A stretch of 64,000 bases of DNA from Pinus tabuliformis (GCA_031772625.1 CM062820.1:312345840-312409839); one strand, 5' to 3'; shown: positions 31,623-45,151, counted from the first letter of the stretch. Translations and numbers: made by a program. The notes: a model not told the origin generated them from the sequence alone.

Positions 31623-33878
31623 TTATTTATTCAATGTGTGGTGCAGAGGAAGTGTTCACTGCACAAATGATTTCAAAACTAGATTTATCAGAAATATTCT
31701 TAACAAAGGTGTCCCTAGAGGTCAAGTGATGATATAATTTGAGGCAATTTGATCCAAATCCGGGTGTGACGAAGGACCCTTCCAAGACCTTTTACTTTCA
31801 TGATGTGTTAAATTGCATTTTTAAAAGAACATTTATGAATACATCTGCATGCTATAAAGAAGAGGAACAAGACAATCATCAACACATGAAAACAAAAGTG
31901 TTGATAACAGAGTTTGTCCAGGATGGACTACGTCTCTGGGCCCCAGTGTCAAGTTGGTGTAGGCCGCTGCCTTAAGTGTTGTCAATAGTGGTGATGTACA
32001 TAGACGTGACATTGATATCATACAAGGAAAATTCCCTCATGCAGGAGTGGCTCTAAGAGATGTTCCACTACAGGATCTCTCAGTCAAAAGACTCCTATCA
32101 GTATGACACAAAAACATGCATGATGAGCATCCCACCAACATGGCATAAAAAGGATCTCAATGCAAGACATGCATGACGACAACATGAGTATCCCATCAAC
32201 ATACAACAAGGGATCTCAAAATATAACATGGTGAGTCATGACAACAAGTACATCACATAGAAGATTCTGCATCACATCAAGAAAGGAATCATGAAAACAT
32301 GTAATAAACAAGATCCTGCATTAACATCAATCAAGGATCTGTGCAGCACAATGCATAAAGAAGAAGTACATGAACACATCATATGCCTCACAACCAAGGG
32401 CCATCTAAAGAAGCGGCTGTCAAACTGCTGATGCTATTCGGACCATCAATCTTAAGGCATCAATCGCATGAAAATGACTGCTCAAACATTAATGTGGACA
32501 TCTGCATTGGCACTTAGAAAAGTGACTGCAAAATGAAATGATATAATGAAAAATCTAAATGTCCCATCAGATTTGTGGCATCGAGTAGTGCAAAATTGAC
32601 TGTCCAAAATCTAAATTCTGAAAAGTTGAGAATCTGGGGCTCAAGGAACCTTTTAGATTCCCCCCGGCTTTCCTCAAAGATTCTGCTCCATGGGTGGAAT
32701 GGAAATCTGCAACTCAGATGGTGAATCTGATGTCAGCATTGCGATCCCTATGAAAAACCGTGAAAAACAAGTATAAACTTGACTATATTCTGACATGGAA
32801 AAATTTTACCTCCTCGGGAAAATTTCAAGGCTCATGGTTCTACTCCCTGTTTTTGCAGCAATCATGGTTCCACATGCATTCTGAAATATAGAAAAATGCA
32901 GAACTTTGATGGAGAAACGAATAGTGCCATTGCATCCATTGTGATGAGAGGTGTTGAATCCATCTAAAATTTGTCAAAACCTAACAAAGTTACATTTTAA
33001 CCCTCCTGCAAGATTCATGGTTCCTGTAGTAAAAAATTAATTACTTGCCTCGAAATCCGTGCCCTCCTTCTTCCCCGAAATCCATGCCCTGTAGTTTCTC
33101 TCTTGAGCTCTCGCAAAAAAGTGAGTTTTTTTAAATAAACTTTCCGATGGAATTATCAATGATTCAATTTGGCATAGTGTTTATGATCCTGGCTAATAGG
33201 GAGGAGGTCGGGCGGTCAAACCCCACCTCCTCCTTTTTTTACACGAGTTTTGTTTTTAAAACCAAACCAACCGCATTTCAATTTTTTTTAAACAATAGTT
33301 TAACGATGGCAACTGTTTGATGTGCAACGCTTGTTGTATTGTGGTGTATGGGCATGGTCGGGTCCGTACCTCAAGGGCCGGCCCACCACCCATTCATTTA
33401 ATGTTCAAAGGGGTGAGGGGTGGTTGGGTCCGTGCCCCAAGGGCCAAACCGCCACCCGTTTCCTAACACAATCCGTTGAACCATATATTAACCTCTTTTT
33501 TGTTTTTGTGAATATATAGTTTGGAGTCATATTATATATATATGATTTTTGTTTATTGTTTTTATATAGTTATATTAATAACTATATGTTAAAATGAATT
33601 TTGTTACATTGTTATTTAATAATTATTTTCCATATCTTAAAAATGATTTTTATCTCTTATGCAAGTTTAGGAGACCAATGAAAGAACGCCAAGTGTCAAT
33701 GTTTGATGGGCTGGCATGTGGATCCCACGTGCTTATTGGGATGCCATGTGGCACACTGTGGGCCGCTCTTTTCCCCTGTCATATAAAACTTTGAAGAGCT
33801 CTATCTTTCACATACGAGCTCGGTTTGACGAACTGTTCACACCTCCGTGATTAGGATGACAAAATCTACAATCTAGTC

Positions 33879-36800
33879 CTAGGTCGAAGTCATCCTTAGC
33901 ACTTTGATTTTCGAGCGTTCATAAGCCCTCTTTGTTCTGTGTGTCTTTGTGGATCTACCTGGATCACGATGTCCATTTACAAATAAAGGAGTATGTGCCT
34001 CATCCATCGTTGTAAGTCTAACAATCCCATTCTCAAATATTACATCAATTTCATAAGGTCTGATCCATTTGGAGCAGAGATTTCCCTTGAAGTCCTTGAA
34101 TAGGGAGTCATAGAGTAACGCCAAATCACCTTTTTGAAACATCTTTCTCTTGATGAATTTGTCATGCCACTTTGTTCACTATTGTTGAATTGCAGCAGTA
34201 TTATGTACATCTATCAAACAAAAGTCATCTAACTCATTTAGTTGTTCCATTCGGTGTTTCTAGGCTGCAGAAAGATCCAAACCTACTTCAAGAGTTGTCC
34301 TGTGCATCTTAATTTTGAATTCCATCAGAAACAAAGGAGATTTTTTATACGCAAGATCATATGGTGAAAATCATGTTGTATTCTACCATGTCATTCTATT
34401 CACCCAAAGTGATTCAGGAAGATTTTCAACCCAGTTTTAGCAATGGTTCTCTACAATCTTTGTGAGGATATTCTCTAGTACCTTATTTGTGCTCTCAACT
34501 TGACCATTTGCTTGAGGATGATATGGAGATGTCACCCTATGTTTGATCCCATATTTTTAAGAATTGTTATTAAATGTGATGTGAACTCTGCCCCTCCATC
34601 TGAGATTATCTATCTAGGAGCTCTATACCCAGTGAAAATTTCTTCGAACAAAAAGTCTGAGACAACCTGTTCTATGGCTTTTGCAACAGCTTTGGCTTCC
34701 ACCCACTTTGTCACATAACCTATGCAAATAATAATGTGGAATTTCTTATGAGGAGGAGGGATAAATTCCCTGACAAAATTGATAGCCCACTTTTCAAAAG
34801 GCTTGAAGACTAATTGAGGTTGTAGTGGCATTTCATATGACCAACTAGGCTGACCCATGAATTGGAAGTTGTCACACCCATGAACATATTTCCTGGCATC
34901 ACAAGAAATAGAAGGCCAATAGTATCCCATCTGCAACACCTTATGAGGTAACTGTCCTGTAACATGATAGTTAGCAACATCTGTATACCAAGGAATGTGA
35001 GTAGAAATTGCAAAGAGATACTCATCAACTAAAACTATCATCTATAAATGTGTCTTCATCATTAGTACTCATCCTAGAAAGGAAATTTTCTAGAACATTA
35101 TAATTTCTTTGTTTATCTACAATAGTAACATCAAATTCTTATATCAATAACAACCATCTTGTAATTTGACCAAGAGCTATCGGTTTTCTCATCAGATACC
35201 TGATGGTTGAATGGTCTGTGTGCACAAAGGTGGGGTACCCTGTAATATAATGCTGAAATTTGTTAATAGCATATATGACAGCTAGAAATTCTTTTTCTAT
35301 TACCGTATAATCGAGTTCAACAAGAGTTAAATTCTTGCTGACATAGTAAATTGCGTAGGTTTCTTGTCCTCTTGCTATCCCAAGATGGCCCCTACTGTTG
35401 TATGAGAAGCATTTGTGGAGATATGAAATGGTAGTTTCCAGTCAGGGCCTCATAATATCAAAGCTTTACACACTAGTTTCTTGATTTTTAAAAAAGATGC
35501 TTCACATGCATTAGTCCACACAAATTTTGCGTCCTTAGGTAATAATTAGAAAAGTGGAAATGTTATTTTCGAAAAATTCTCTATAAATCATCAATAATAG
35601 CCATCATAACCAATAAAGCTACGTACCACAGTTGGTGTCTTTGGTGTAGGAAAATTTAAGATTACCTCAACTTGGTAGGAACAACCCATATTCCTACAGC
35701 TAAAAGTAAGTGCCCTAAAAATACCACATCTTCCATCATCATATGACATTTCACTGCACTAAGAGAAACATGAGTCTGTTTGCATCATTTAAGTATTTTT
35801 TCTAAATTCTCTGGACCTTCCTCAAAAGAATCCCCATATCGGGTAAAGTCATCCATGTAAATTTCAACACTATCATTAACTAGATCAGAAAAAATTCTGA
35901 GTATTGCCCATTGAAAGGTAACAGGTGCATTACAGAGGCCAAATGGAAGGACTCGGTATGCAAACTTTCTCCAAGGGAAAGTAAAAGTAGTTTTATCCTA
36001 ATCCTCAGGAGCTACCTAGATCTGGTTATATCCACTAAATCCATCCAAAAAGGAGAAGAACTTCTTCCCGGCTAATGTGTCGAGGATCTGGTCCATAAAA
36101 TGTAAGGGAAGTGGTATTTTTTAGTTTCTTTATTCAATTACCTGTAATCAACACAAATCCACCACTTGCCATTTTTATTTGGAACAATGACTAGTGGGGA
36201 TACCCATTGACTGTCAAAGATTGGACTACCTGAGATTGGATAAATAAACCCAACATCCAACAACTTCCGCAGTTATTCCTTGACAATGTTCTTCAAATAA
36301 GGATTCATCCTTCTTTCTAGTTGTCGAATAGGTCGACATTCTTCTCTTATGTATTTATGATGGATACATAGATCAGGAGGGATCCCTCTCATATCTGTAT
36401 ATTCCCAAGCGAAGGCTTCCTTCTGATCCTGGAGGACTTTCAACAACTGTTCAGCTTGGGAAGGTGAAAGATTAGGATTAACATTTAGGGTTTTCACTGG
36501 ATCGATTTCTATAGGAATACTGTTATGGGTATAGTGACAGGAAGATTTTTATTTTTGTTTTTGGTTCAATAGTTTACTGAGTAGTGCAACTCATGATAGA
36601 TTCTAATAGCGGTCGGGTTGAACGAGAGACAGAATTGGGACTACTAATAAATGTGCTAATAGAATCATATTTTATTTCACCCTTAAAACTGAAAGCTTCA
36701 CTAATGGAAGAATTGGTCTAATGTCTTCATTCCCTCGTTTAGGCTCATCCAATATTGGAAACATTTATGCTAAGGTAAACCTTGTTTTTATTAACCGGCT

Positions 36801-39408
36801 TAGTTCTATCGATGGGTAAAGAACAAGGTTCTTTATGGTTTCCCCATTAGATATTACCATATTTCTCGATCGACTCCGAATGTAAGCATCTGCGGTAGCA
36901 ATCCAAGGTCTACCAAGAATCAAAGGATGCCCTCTAACTGGAGATTGAGTATGCAACACCAGAAGATTGATAGGTTATTGCCATGAGTCTATAGAAATAG
37001 TCACATATCCAACTTCCCTACTAGTCTTACAGTAGATCGGTCTGCAAGTTCTAGGACTATAGGAGTTGGTTTAAGATCAAGTAGGCCCAAGGTAAGTACA
37101 GTTGCAAAGGTTATAATGTTAATTACAACTCCTAGGTCTACCAGCACATTTGGTATGTCAACTCCATTAATTTGTACTGTGAGAATCAAGTTTCCTAGAT
37201 CGCCATATTTGACAGGTGTAGTTTTTCCCTACATTATGTCTGATAATTTCCCCATGACATGAATCGTGTGTGTGTATTTCGATTTTCTTCCAGGATTTTT
37301 GGAGAAAAATTCCTTAATTATTTTAGCATAGATCAGTACATCCTTCATAGCTTGTATTAATGGGATTTTGAAAAATAAGTTCTGTAATTCCCCCAAAAGA
37401 TCAAATTTAGGTTGGGGAATTTGTTTGCTCAAGGATAGCCTCTCAGGGTATAGTGGGTCAATTTGGCATCCTCGAGTGACAATTGTTTGAGTAGGGGGTT
37501 GTTGTCCCATGGTAATATGTGTCGAATCACCCCTAGTCCTTCTAAAGGGGTTCTTAGGTTCTGAGGCTTCATCATCAGTATATTTAATAATTATTGGTGA
37601 AGTCTTAGTATTTACCACCCAACCAGACCGAACATTCAATTCATTGCATTCTATGGTGGAAATACTATATGCAGGAAGGTTAAGTGTCTCAACCTATTGA
37701 GCTCCCCTATTTTTTGGATTAGGGTTGGATTGAACAGGTAGTTGTGGATGAAGAGGAGGATTGCTAGTGGAGGCAGTAAAGGGAAGTTGTAACTGTTGTT
37801 GCGACATAGGTTGGGAGAATTAACCTGTAGGAAGAGGAGGTCCACACCAGCTCTCAGACCATGAAGGGGATGGACCAGGTTCAGGTGACCATGATTTCCA
37901 GGGAATTGGAAACTAATAGTATTGTGGCCATGAAGGTGAAAATGGTACAGATTGAGGCCCAAAATTCAAATTATTAAAATACTGAGAAGGGTCTTGAGAC
38001 ATACCTTGATTCATGTTTTATGATTGTGGTTTCCATGGTTTCTTTGATCCCATGAAGTAAAGCTGATCTAATTCTTCATTTTCCCCCCGAAAAGCTACCT
38101 TCAGCCTAGGAAGAGATGAGCACATGCTAGTAGAAATACTTTGCTCACATATTGCACAAGTTTCAATAGTATTGAGTGGGCATTCCTTCAACGGGTGCTT
38201 CTTCCTACATTGAGGGAAGAAAATGGCCATTTTCTTCTCAGCTTCCATCTGTTTCCTTTTTTCCTATACAACATCCAGCTGTGAGGACAATGTGCTAAAA
38301 ATATTAGTCCTCAAATTATCTAGAAATTTTCCAATTTCCACTTTTGTAACCCCATTGCTGGATGTCTTGAGAGTTCATACTCCTTACTTATGCCTCACAG
38401 CCCCATGTGAACATTTGATACACAAATAATAGATAGCGTCAAATTATTCCTTTGAGATATCCCCCTTTCCTATTGTGTTCAGGAGTTCCAAAGATTACTC
38501 CCTTAGTGCTCGGACAAAGATTATCTTTAAGATATCCTTATCCAAATCACTATGGCCCAGTCTTTTTAGATTGTATTTGAAGTTTTCCACAAAGTCCTCC
38601 ATGTTCTCATCCTCTTTCTCCACAATCTTAAATCTTTCCTCTTTAATATCTCGAGATTTGCAGTATTCCTGATATTTTTCAAGGAAAATTGTTTTCATGT
38701 CATCCCATGTCATAATATATTCCCCCCTAAACCCATAAACCATCTCAGGGTTGTTCCTTTCAGAGTAGCAGGGAATATCTTCAATTTCTGAGCATCAAAA
38801 ATATAATCATATCCCCAACAGACAACGTCAAATTCGAAAAGGAATGTGTTCGAATATTTAGAAGAGAGACCATGGAAATTAGGTAATGTTGTTAAAGGAA
38901 TAGGTTTCATAGGTGCATCACCTCTAATATCTCCAATTGGGAACTCGATCATGGAATTTGTATGGGCCATGAATATCTTCCAATATTCACTTGGAATCTC
39001 AACCGGTTCTGGTTGTTCTATAACACGGGGTTGAGTTTGTCTAACAACACTTCCTCGATCAAATGGTGGAGTTAATTCCCTCAAGTCTTCCTCTTCTTCT
39101 TCTGAACTTGCAATGCTCAATTCCTCGGATCCTCTGCTCCCTATTTCTTCTTCCCTGAATTTTTCTTTTGTTATTGGGGAAGGTTCTGGTTATGAAATTG
39201 ATTGTCCTCTAGATCATGTATCAGATCTTGTATGAGATCTAACCCTAACAACAGCTCGTGATGATGCTCCTAACTCAACTCTTGAAATGATTTCTTGGAT
39301 ATAGGTAACTTTGCCTAGATATTTCCTTCCTCTTTTTGGGGGTCTTCCTCTGCCCCTTTTATTCATGTCTTTGTTCATGCAATATGAAAGTGAAGGAAAA
39401 ACATCCAA
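33879..39408 (-). pseudogene. Gypsy-E gag-pol polyprotein, decayed
   Basis: Minus strand, reading right to left. The gag N-terminus is basic (MNKRGRGRPPKRGRKYLGK near 39350). The gag core has LPNFHGLSS and LRWFMGLGGN (38720-38880), then EKYQEYCKSRDIKEE (38650). A knuckle region FFPQCRKKHPLKECP...CAICEQ is near 38200. Protease is NVLVDLGVVINIIT (37150), with the usual A-S replaced by V-V. GHPLILGRPWIATADAYI follows (36930). RT has ECRPIRQLERRMNPYLK (36310) and EIYMDDF (35850). Integrase keeps HKVLQMGYYWP (34930) but lacks about 65 residues before it that hold the first zinc-binding histidines in Gypsy-F. The first catalytic Asp is Gly ([11 protein letters not shown], 34700); SDGGAEFTS and the Glu of QVES are kept. 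The C-terminal domain ends near 33879 after VNGHRDPGRS. At least six frame changes make it dead. Confidence 0.85.
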
Positions 39409-39805
39409 ACAAATCTAGAGCTCAGGTCCTGGAACAGGGTAAAAAATATTTGCATGTCCAGGATGAGAGGATGGCCCTATAATTAATAGGAAAAATAAAT
39501 AATCCAACAATTTAAGCTTAGGCCTTGGAAGAGGTTTAGTGTAGACTTCGCTTAACCAGGGTGAGAGAGTGTTCCTAAAATCAAGAAAACAAAGAAAGAA
39601 AAATAACCCAATCACAAAATTTAAAGCTTAGGCCCTGAAAGAGGTAAAAACTGCCTAATCAGGGTGAGAGAGTGTTCCTAGAGAAAGCAAGAGAAAATCA
39701 CAAAATATTAAGTTGAGGCCCTGAAAGAGGTAAAAAAATACCTAATCAGGGCAAGAGAGTGTTCCTATGGCCAATACTAGTCGTAATTTTGTGCCTTAGA
39801 TAGCC
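39409..39805 (-). repeat. Gypsy-E leader with four hairpin repeats
   Basis: Four tandem units of roughly 90-110 bases between PBS and gag. Each holds a six- to seven-base stem: TCCTGG/CCAGGA (39427-39463), CCTTGG/CCAGGG (39523-39561, with a wobble), CCCTGA/TCAGGG (39633-39664) and GCCCTGA/TCAGGGC (39718-39752), followed by the shared GAGAGAGTGTTCCT. Stem bases change in pairs between units, suggesting a conserved RNA structure, perhaps for packaging or dimerisation. That role is inferred. Confidence 0.7.
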
Positions 39806-39823
39806 TCCCTGGAAATGACACCA
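39806..39823 (-). other. Gypsy-E primer binding site
   Basis: Minus strand TGGTGTCATTTCCAGGGA, three bases inside the LTR. It matches the tRNA-Asp-type PBS at 13 of 18 positions. The weak match fits its age. Confidence 0.65.
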
Positions 39824-39826
39824 AAA

Positions 39827-40749
39827 TGTTGGTGTTCAGATATGAATGATGGAATTCACCCTTCCCCACATTAATTGTCAACTCAGGGCTCATTAATTGT
39901 TTCAAGGCTACCATGCAAAGTCTATGTAGGCCAAATGTTCCCTACCCAATATTGAGAAATCAATCAAGCATAATAACTTAATAAAAACAAAAAAATAACA
40001 GTAACAACAAATAAATAACACTAACAACAAATCAGAGTAACATTAATCTAAATTCCCAGTAATGCGATCAATAAATCATTACAGCGATAAAGAAAGTGAA
40101 CACAACCAATATAAATCTACACACACAACTAATCCAATAGCACCTAATCAGGAGAGTGGGCCTGACTCTCTAATAAGGGTTGTGGTAAAATATCAAATAT
40201 TACTCGGTGCTCAGGAAAATCAAAATTTCATTAATGAAAAGAACATACAGTAAAGTCTGTTGTTACACTTCTCGGATCAATTGCCTAAATTTCTGCCTCC
40301 TTAACCATTACTTATAATTTGTATTGTTACAAAGATAGTACTAGAAAACTTAAATATTTGATAACTTTATCTGCCCATAAATATACAACAATTGTTAAGG
40401 CAGAAACAAATTGAAAAAGATAGAAAAAATATTGGTCCATCAACTTCTCGTTGGTTGAACGTCATTATAGTCCCTGTCCCAGAATAGCACTGCCAGCTCA
40501 TCAATAGTCGTGTTCTGATTTGTAGCCTGTTGATCATTATTATCTTGATTCTGCAAGAAATATTTAGTTAGTAAGTCGCATAGGCAGTGTTCCCCTTAGG
40601 ATTATGTTTCATTAATCAGTATTCAAAAATACATGCCAATTTATCATACCTCCATAGTTGAGACAAGAATTAACCTTGCAAAAAGCTATGAAATTGGTAA
40701 GGTGAAGTGGATAAAAACAGGTAAAAAAAGGAAAATCTATCAACCAACA
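39827..40749 (-). repeat. Gypsy-E 5' LTR
   Basis: A 923-bp LTR, TGTTGGTGTTCAG to CAACCAACA in plus orientation, matching 26608-27531. It is followed by ATGCT, the right half of the target duplication. Confidence 0.93.
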
Positions 40750-43700
40750 ATGCTTAGTTAACTTCTCATACCAGGCTATCAGTGCTTTCTTGAGGCCATA
40801 CAAGTATTTTACAAGCTTGCATACTTTGTGTTCTTGACCCTTCACAACAAATCCCTATCATTGGGACAAAAAAGTTCTCTTTCAAATATCCATTCAAGAA
40901 ATCATTTTTTACATCCATTTGATGAGATTCCAACGGTTATGAGTTGTCAAGGAAAAGAGTGTCTGGATGGTAGACCATTTTTCTATGGGGGAAAAGTCTC
41001 CTCATAATCAACCCCTTCCTTCTGTGTAAAACATTTTTCCACATGCCTATCTTTGTGCTTGTCAAGTGAGCCATCTACTTTATACTTGTTCTTGTAGATC
41101 CACTTGCAGCATACTAGTTTGGTTCCAAATGGAGTATCAACGAGCTTCTAGGTGCCATTCTTTATCAAGCCATCATATTCTTTTTGCATTGCTTCTTTCC
41201 ATTCATCATGAGAAGTAACTTCTTTGAAGGAAGTTGGTTCAAAATCCGTAGAAAAAATTAGTTCATAATAATAAGAAACATCCATATCAATGGGTGAATC
41301 AGAATCGTTTACATCACCTCCATCATATCTGGTTGAGCTTCTTATTCCTATCCTTCTAACCTCATCAAGATGAACACTTTCAATTTCCTTTTTCATCCAT
41401 TTTGGAGGAAATTTTTGAGATGGCCCATAATGCTTAGTTGACTGAGTTGGGGCTGAACCAAGATTTAGTCTCCCAATTTTGTCATTCACATCACTCAAAG
41501 TCTCATCAGTGGCTAGAGCTTCATGTGGGGGAGAGAGTGCTTCAGAAGAAGATTCCATAGATTGATCTAGTATAGGAACCCCACCTTTAATATGTGGAAT
41601 CTCATTCTCAAATTCCTGAAAATATTTTACATGTTTGAGTCTATCCAAGCGACCAAGTTTCCACTCAACAACATTGTCAGTCTTGGAAGATTCAAGAAAC
41701 ATCACATCTATAGATATTATAAAATTATTATTAACTTAATCATAGAGACGGTATGATTTGGAGGTATTTGAGTACCCCAAGAAGAAACACTTGCGACTCC
41801 TTTCACAAAGTTTGTTTCTTTGTTCCTTAGGTACCAAGGCATAATAGGTGGAACCAAAGACCCTGAGATGCCTCACCAAAGGAATGTGTCCATACCACAT
41901 TTCATAGAGAGTCTTTATTTTTATAGCATTAGATGGACACCTATTATTTATATACATAACACATAGAATAACATTAGCCCAAAACATCAGTTTAACATTC
42001 TTGAAAAACAACATGGAACGTACCATATTTAAGATTGTCTAGTTCATTATTTTAGCTACTCCATTCTATTGGGGATTATAAGGCACAATTATTTGATGTT
42101 TTATCCCATGCTGGAAAAGATATTTTTCAAATTCATTTGAAGTGTATTCTTTTCCATTATAAGTGGGAATAGATCCAATATGATAATGTGCATAATTTTC
42201 AATCCATGCATGAAAATTCTTAAATGTTTCAAAAGCATTAGACTAGTTCTTTAACAAATAAACCTAACACATTTTGGTGTAGTCATCAATAATTATCATC
42301 ATATGTTTATTACCATTTACAAAAGGAATAATAATTGGGCTACGTAAGTCTGAATTAATGATTCAAGTTTTCTATGTGCTTTGGAATGAGAATCATGAAC
42401 CGATTATTTTCTATGCTTTCCTAGAATACAAGCATCACATTGCTTAGCTTTCCTAGGAATTTTAAGCAACCCTGTAACACCATTTTTCTTCAACAAACAA
42501 AGTTTTTCCTAGTTCAAGTCTCCAAATATAGAATTCCATAAAACACTTCATGGAAATGTACCTTTATCATATTGAGAATTTTATGAAATGTTTTGTGCAC
42601 AAGCAAAGGTACCTTGCAACTTCATAAGTCTTTCTTCTTCTATCCTCATCATGACAAGTGAGTGATCTGATGCTTTTTTGACCTCGACCTTTCCATACAC
42701 TACATGGATGGAGTGTCCTTGATAGAGGATGTGTATCAAAGACAACAGGTTTCTCCTCACCTCTGGGAGATATAGAACATCATGTAGAAGAAATTCTAGA
42801 AGACCAGACAGTTTGAGCCTAATGGTGTAAAGCCTGATGGATTGATTTTTGACTTGTCTGAAAAATATACTGCTCCATCCACATTTTCTGTGAATTATTC
42901 AAAAAAATCTCTCCTAAAATTCATGTGGCAATTTGCTCCTAAATCAAGCAACTAATCATCTTTCCATGAAGCAAGTGAAGCATTAAACAAGTCTTCAGTT
43001 ACTCCATTGTTACAATGTTACGCAACATAGTGAGAAGATTTGGGTGCTTTACCTTTCCCTTTGTCATTCGTTTTACCTTTGCCTTCATTTATTTCTTTCT
43101 CAATTCTATCCCAAGGAAACTTACATGTGGATGCATCATGTACATCTCTATTGCATCGTATGCAATGAATATTAGACTTTTCTCCTTGGAACTGTCTTAC
43201 CCCCCTACCTCTAAAATTCCTTCTTCCTCTTCCTCTTTGGCCACCTCTTCCTCTAGAAGAATCATGTGCATGATTCTTCTCTTTATGTGCAAGACACACA
43301 ACTTCTTCAGAAGACTAAGGAGTTTTCTTCTTCCCAAAAGCCTTGTCTCTCTCAGGAAACTTCTTGTCAAGGGAGTCAAAGGTAATATCCTTAAGGTTTC
43401 CACTTGATTTTAAGGACTCAATATAATGTGAATAGGTGGGATATAGTGCCTTGACATAAGATATCATAGGAATATATATTTCTATTGGGTTGTTCTATAT
43501 TCTTTCCAATACTAGCCCCCCTAGTTAACTAGGGGGTTAGAGGGAGGCCGGAGGCCCGCCTAATTAAGCAGGGGGTTAGAAGGGGGGCAAAGCACCCCCT
43601 AGTTAACCAAGGGATTAGAGGGGGAGCGTAGCCCCCCATTTGTTGCACTGATTCTGTAGTAGGGAGGTCACAGGGGGTTTGAAGGGGGCAAGTAGCCCCC

Positions 43701-44455
43701 CTCTACACCTCGAGGAAAAAAAATTTCGACCCTATATTAGGTTGGGCATACCTACCTATGGTTTTATGCATGGTTTTTACACATGGTTTTGGATGCGATG
43801 GTTTTTCGATCCATGGTATTGGATGCTTTAGCATGTATATATGTGTATTGTAACATTGAAAGGAACATAATAAAATATCAATCTGGTAGTCCCGATTTTT
43901 GGGATCCAAGGGAAAATCTCTGTGTATATGTGTTTTATGTGTTATGCTCTTGCATTGTTTATTTTCTGTGTTGTAGAATTTGTATGCAGGTAATTTATGT
44001 ATGGGGTTAAAACCTACAATTTCAACAAAAATGGTTTTTATATCATGCATAATGGATCTTACTTCTGATGTTAAGGCAAGAGGATCATCCTTTTTCAATT
44101 CAAGATTGAAAAACTTAATCATCAATTGAACAACTTCAAGTTCACAGTGTGAGTCATAAAATTCCTTCAACTTCTTTAAGACCTAAAAATCATTTGAAAA
44201 TGGAGAGATATGGTTATTGACCTCTTTATTTATTGATGCTGCAACTGAGGCATAAGCCTTGTTGTTCTTTTTTCTCCAAATGGAAATCTCCTTATCTGAA
44301 GTGCGCATTCTAAGTGAATTGTCTCCTTCTCCTACACAAACCCCTTTCCACAAATCATTGAAATTGAGGTTGTGTTTTATCTTCTGGGACCACTCTGGAT
44401 AGTTCTCCTTGCCAGTGAGAACCACTCCCACAATAGAAGTTATTGAATGCATCAT
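40750..44455 (-). pseudogene. Copia-D gag, protease, integrase and RT start, decayed
   Basis: Minus strand, from right to left. Gag begins near 44455 (LTGKENYPEWSQKIKHNL) and continues through EVRSIMHDIK near 44045, is interrupted by a 537-bp insertion, then resumes near 43480. The RG-rich stretch with zinc knuckle CIRCNRDVHDASTC is near 43160. A protease-like DLGANCHMNF is near 42930. Pre-integrase CDACILGKHRK is near 42430. The integrase C-terminal part with MYINNRCPSNAI, LRVFGSTYYALVPKEQR and FLGYSNTSKSYRLYD is at 41736-42026. A linker leads to the RT start (SHDEWKEAMQKEYDGLIKNGT near 41150). RT continues to VCKLVKYLYGLKKA near 40810 and is cut at 40750 by Gypsy-E, resuming at 26607. There are many stops and frameshifts. 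Confidence 0.85.
43491..44027. mobile_element. Possible solo-LTR-like insertion in Copia-D gag
   Basis: A 537-bp segment absent from the expected gag sequence. It has copia-style TGTT...AACA tips and a C/G-rich island (43505-43705) with repeated AGGGGGTTAGAGGG and GCCCCCC blocks, similar in style to the island in the Copia-A LTR. I find no flanking 5-bp duplication, so the borders and class are uncertain; a rearranged DNA element is also possible. Confidence 0.4.
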
Positions 44456-44610
44456 AAAAATTGATTTGGCCTCAAAACTTTTTGTGGTTGCACAAAAGAA
44501 ATTGATGTATTTGTAATAAATTCAATGGTGAAGTATTCAAAACATCATCAGCACAATATGGCATCTTTTAAAAAACCAACACATAAGGGAGCATATGGTC
44601 TTCAAAGATC

Positions 44611-44884
<274 letters not shown>

Positions 44885-45116
44885 CTTCCATCCAGTGCAC
44901 ATTCATGCTATAGAAATTTTACACCTATGTCATTTATATATCGGCCAATCTTCAAATAAAAGAGTATCATGAAATATCAACACCTGAGGCCATTACAGGA
45001 TTTTTTTTCATAAAAGCTCGAGAGACTCGAAGAAACTTGAACATATCAAATTTAATTCAGCATCAATATAACAGAAGAGGCCTACAAAATATAATGCTTT
45101 GACTGGCGGAGGAGTT

Positions 45117-45118
45117 TA

Positions 45119-45151
<33 letters not shown>

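Larger units (their letters stand above)
30761..33878 (-). other. Gypsy-E spacer between pol and ORF3, repeat-rich
   Basis: Over 3 kb without a recognisable gene. It contains a 33-bp repeat in three units (30991-31088, GGTAATGATGAGCGATTAAA), a 17-bp minisatellite (31249-31455), TA microsatellites (31498-31620), minus-strand G-rich tracts resembling polypurine tracts at 31133-31141 and 32660-32668, an inverted repeat GGAGGAGGT/ACCTCCTCC near 33194-33227, and an imperfect duplication of about 66-bp period (GGTCGGGTCCGTACCTCAAG near 33358, GGTTGGGTCCGTGCCCCAAG near 33423). The G-rich tracts could mark relics of other insertions, but I cannot delimit any. Confidence 0.5.
26608..40749 (-). mobile_element. 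Gypsy-E: full-length decayed Ty3/gypsy element
   Basis: A 14.1-kb minus-strand element inside the Copia-D RT. It has 924- and 923-bp LTRs, a diverged tRNA-Asp-type PBS, gag-pol, an unusually long 3' part with a third frame and minisatellites, and a polypurine tract. Gag and pol resemble Gypsy-B and Gypsy-F, so all three belong to one broad Athila/Tat-related group. Its LTRs differ by about 10% in the parts compared, making it older than Gypsy-B. Confidence 0.93.
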
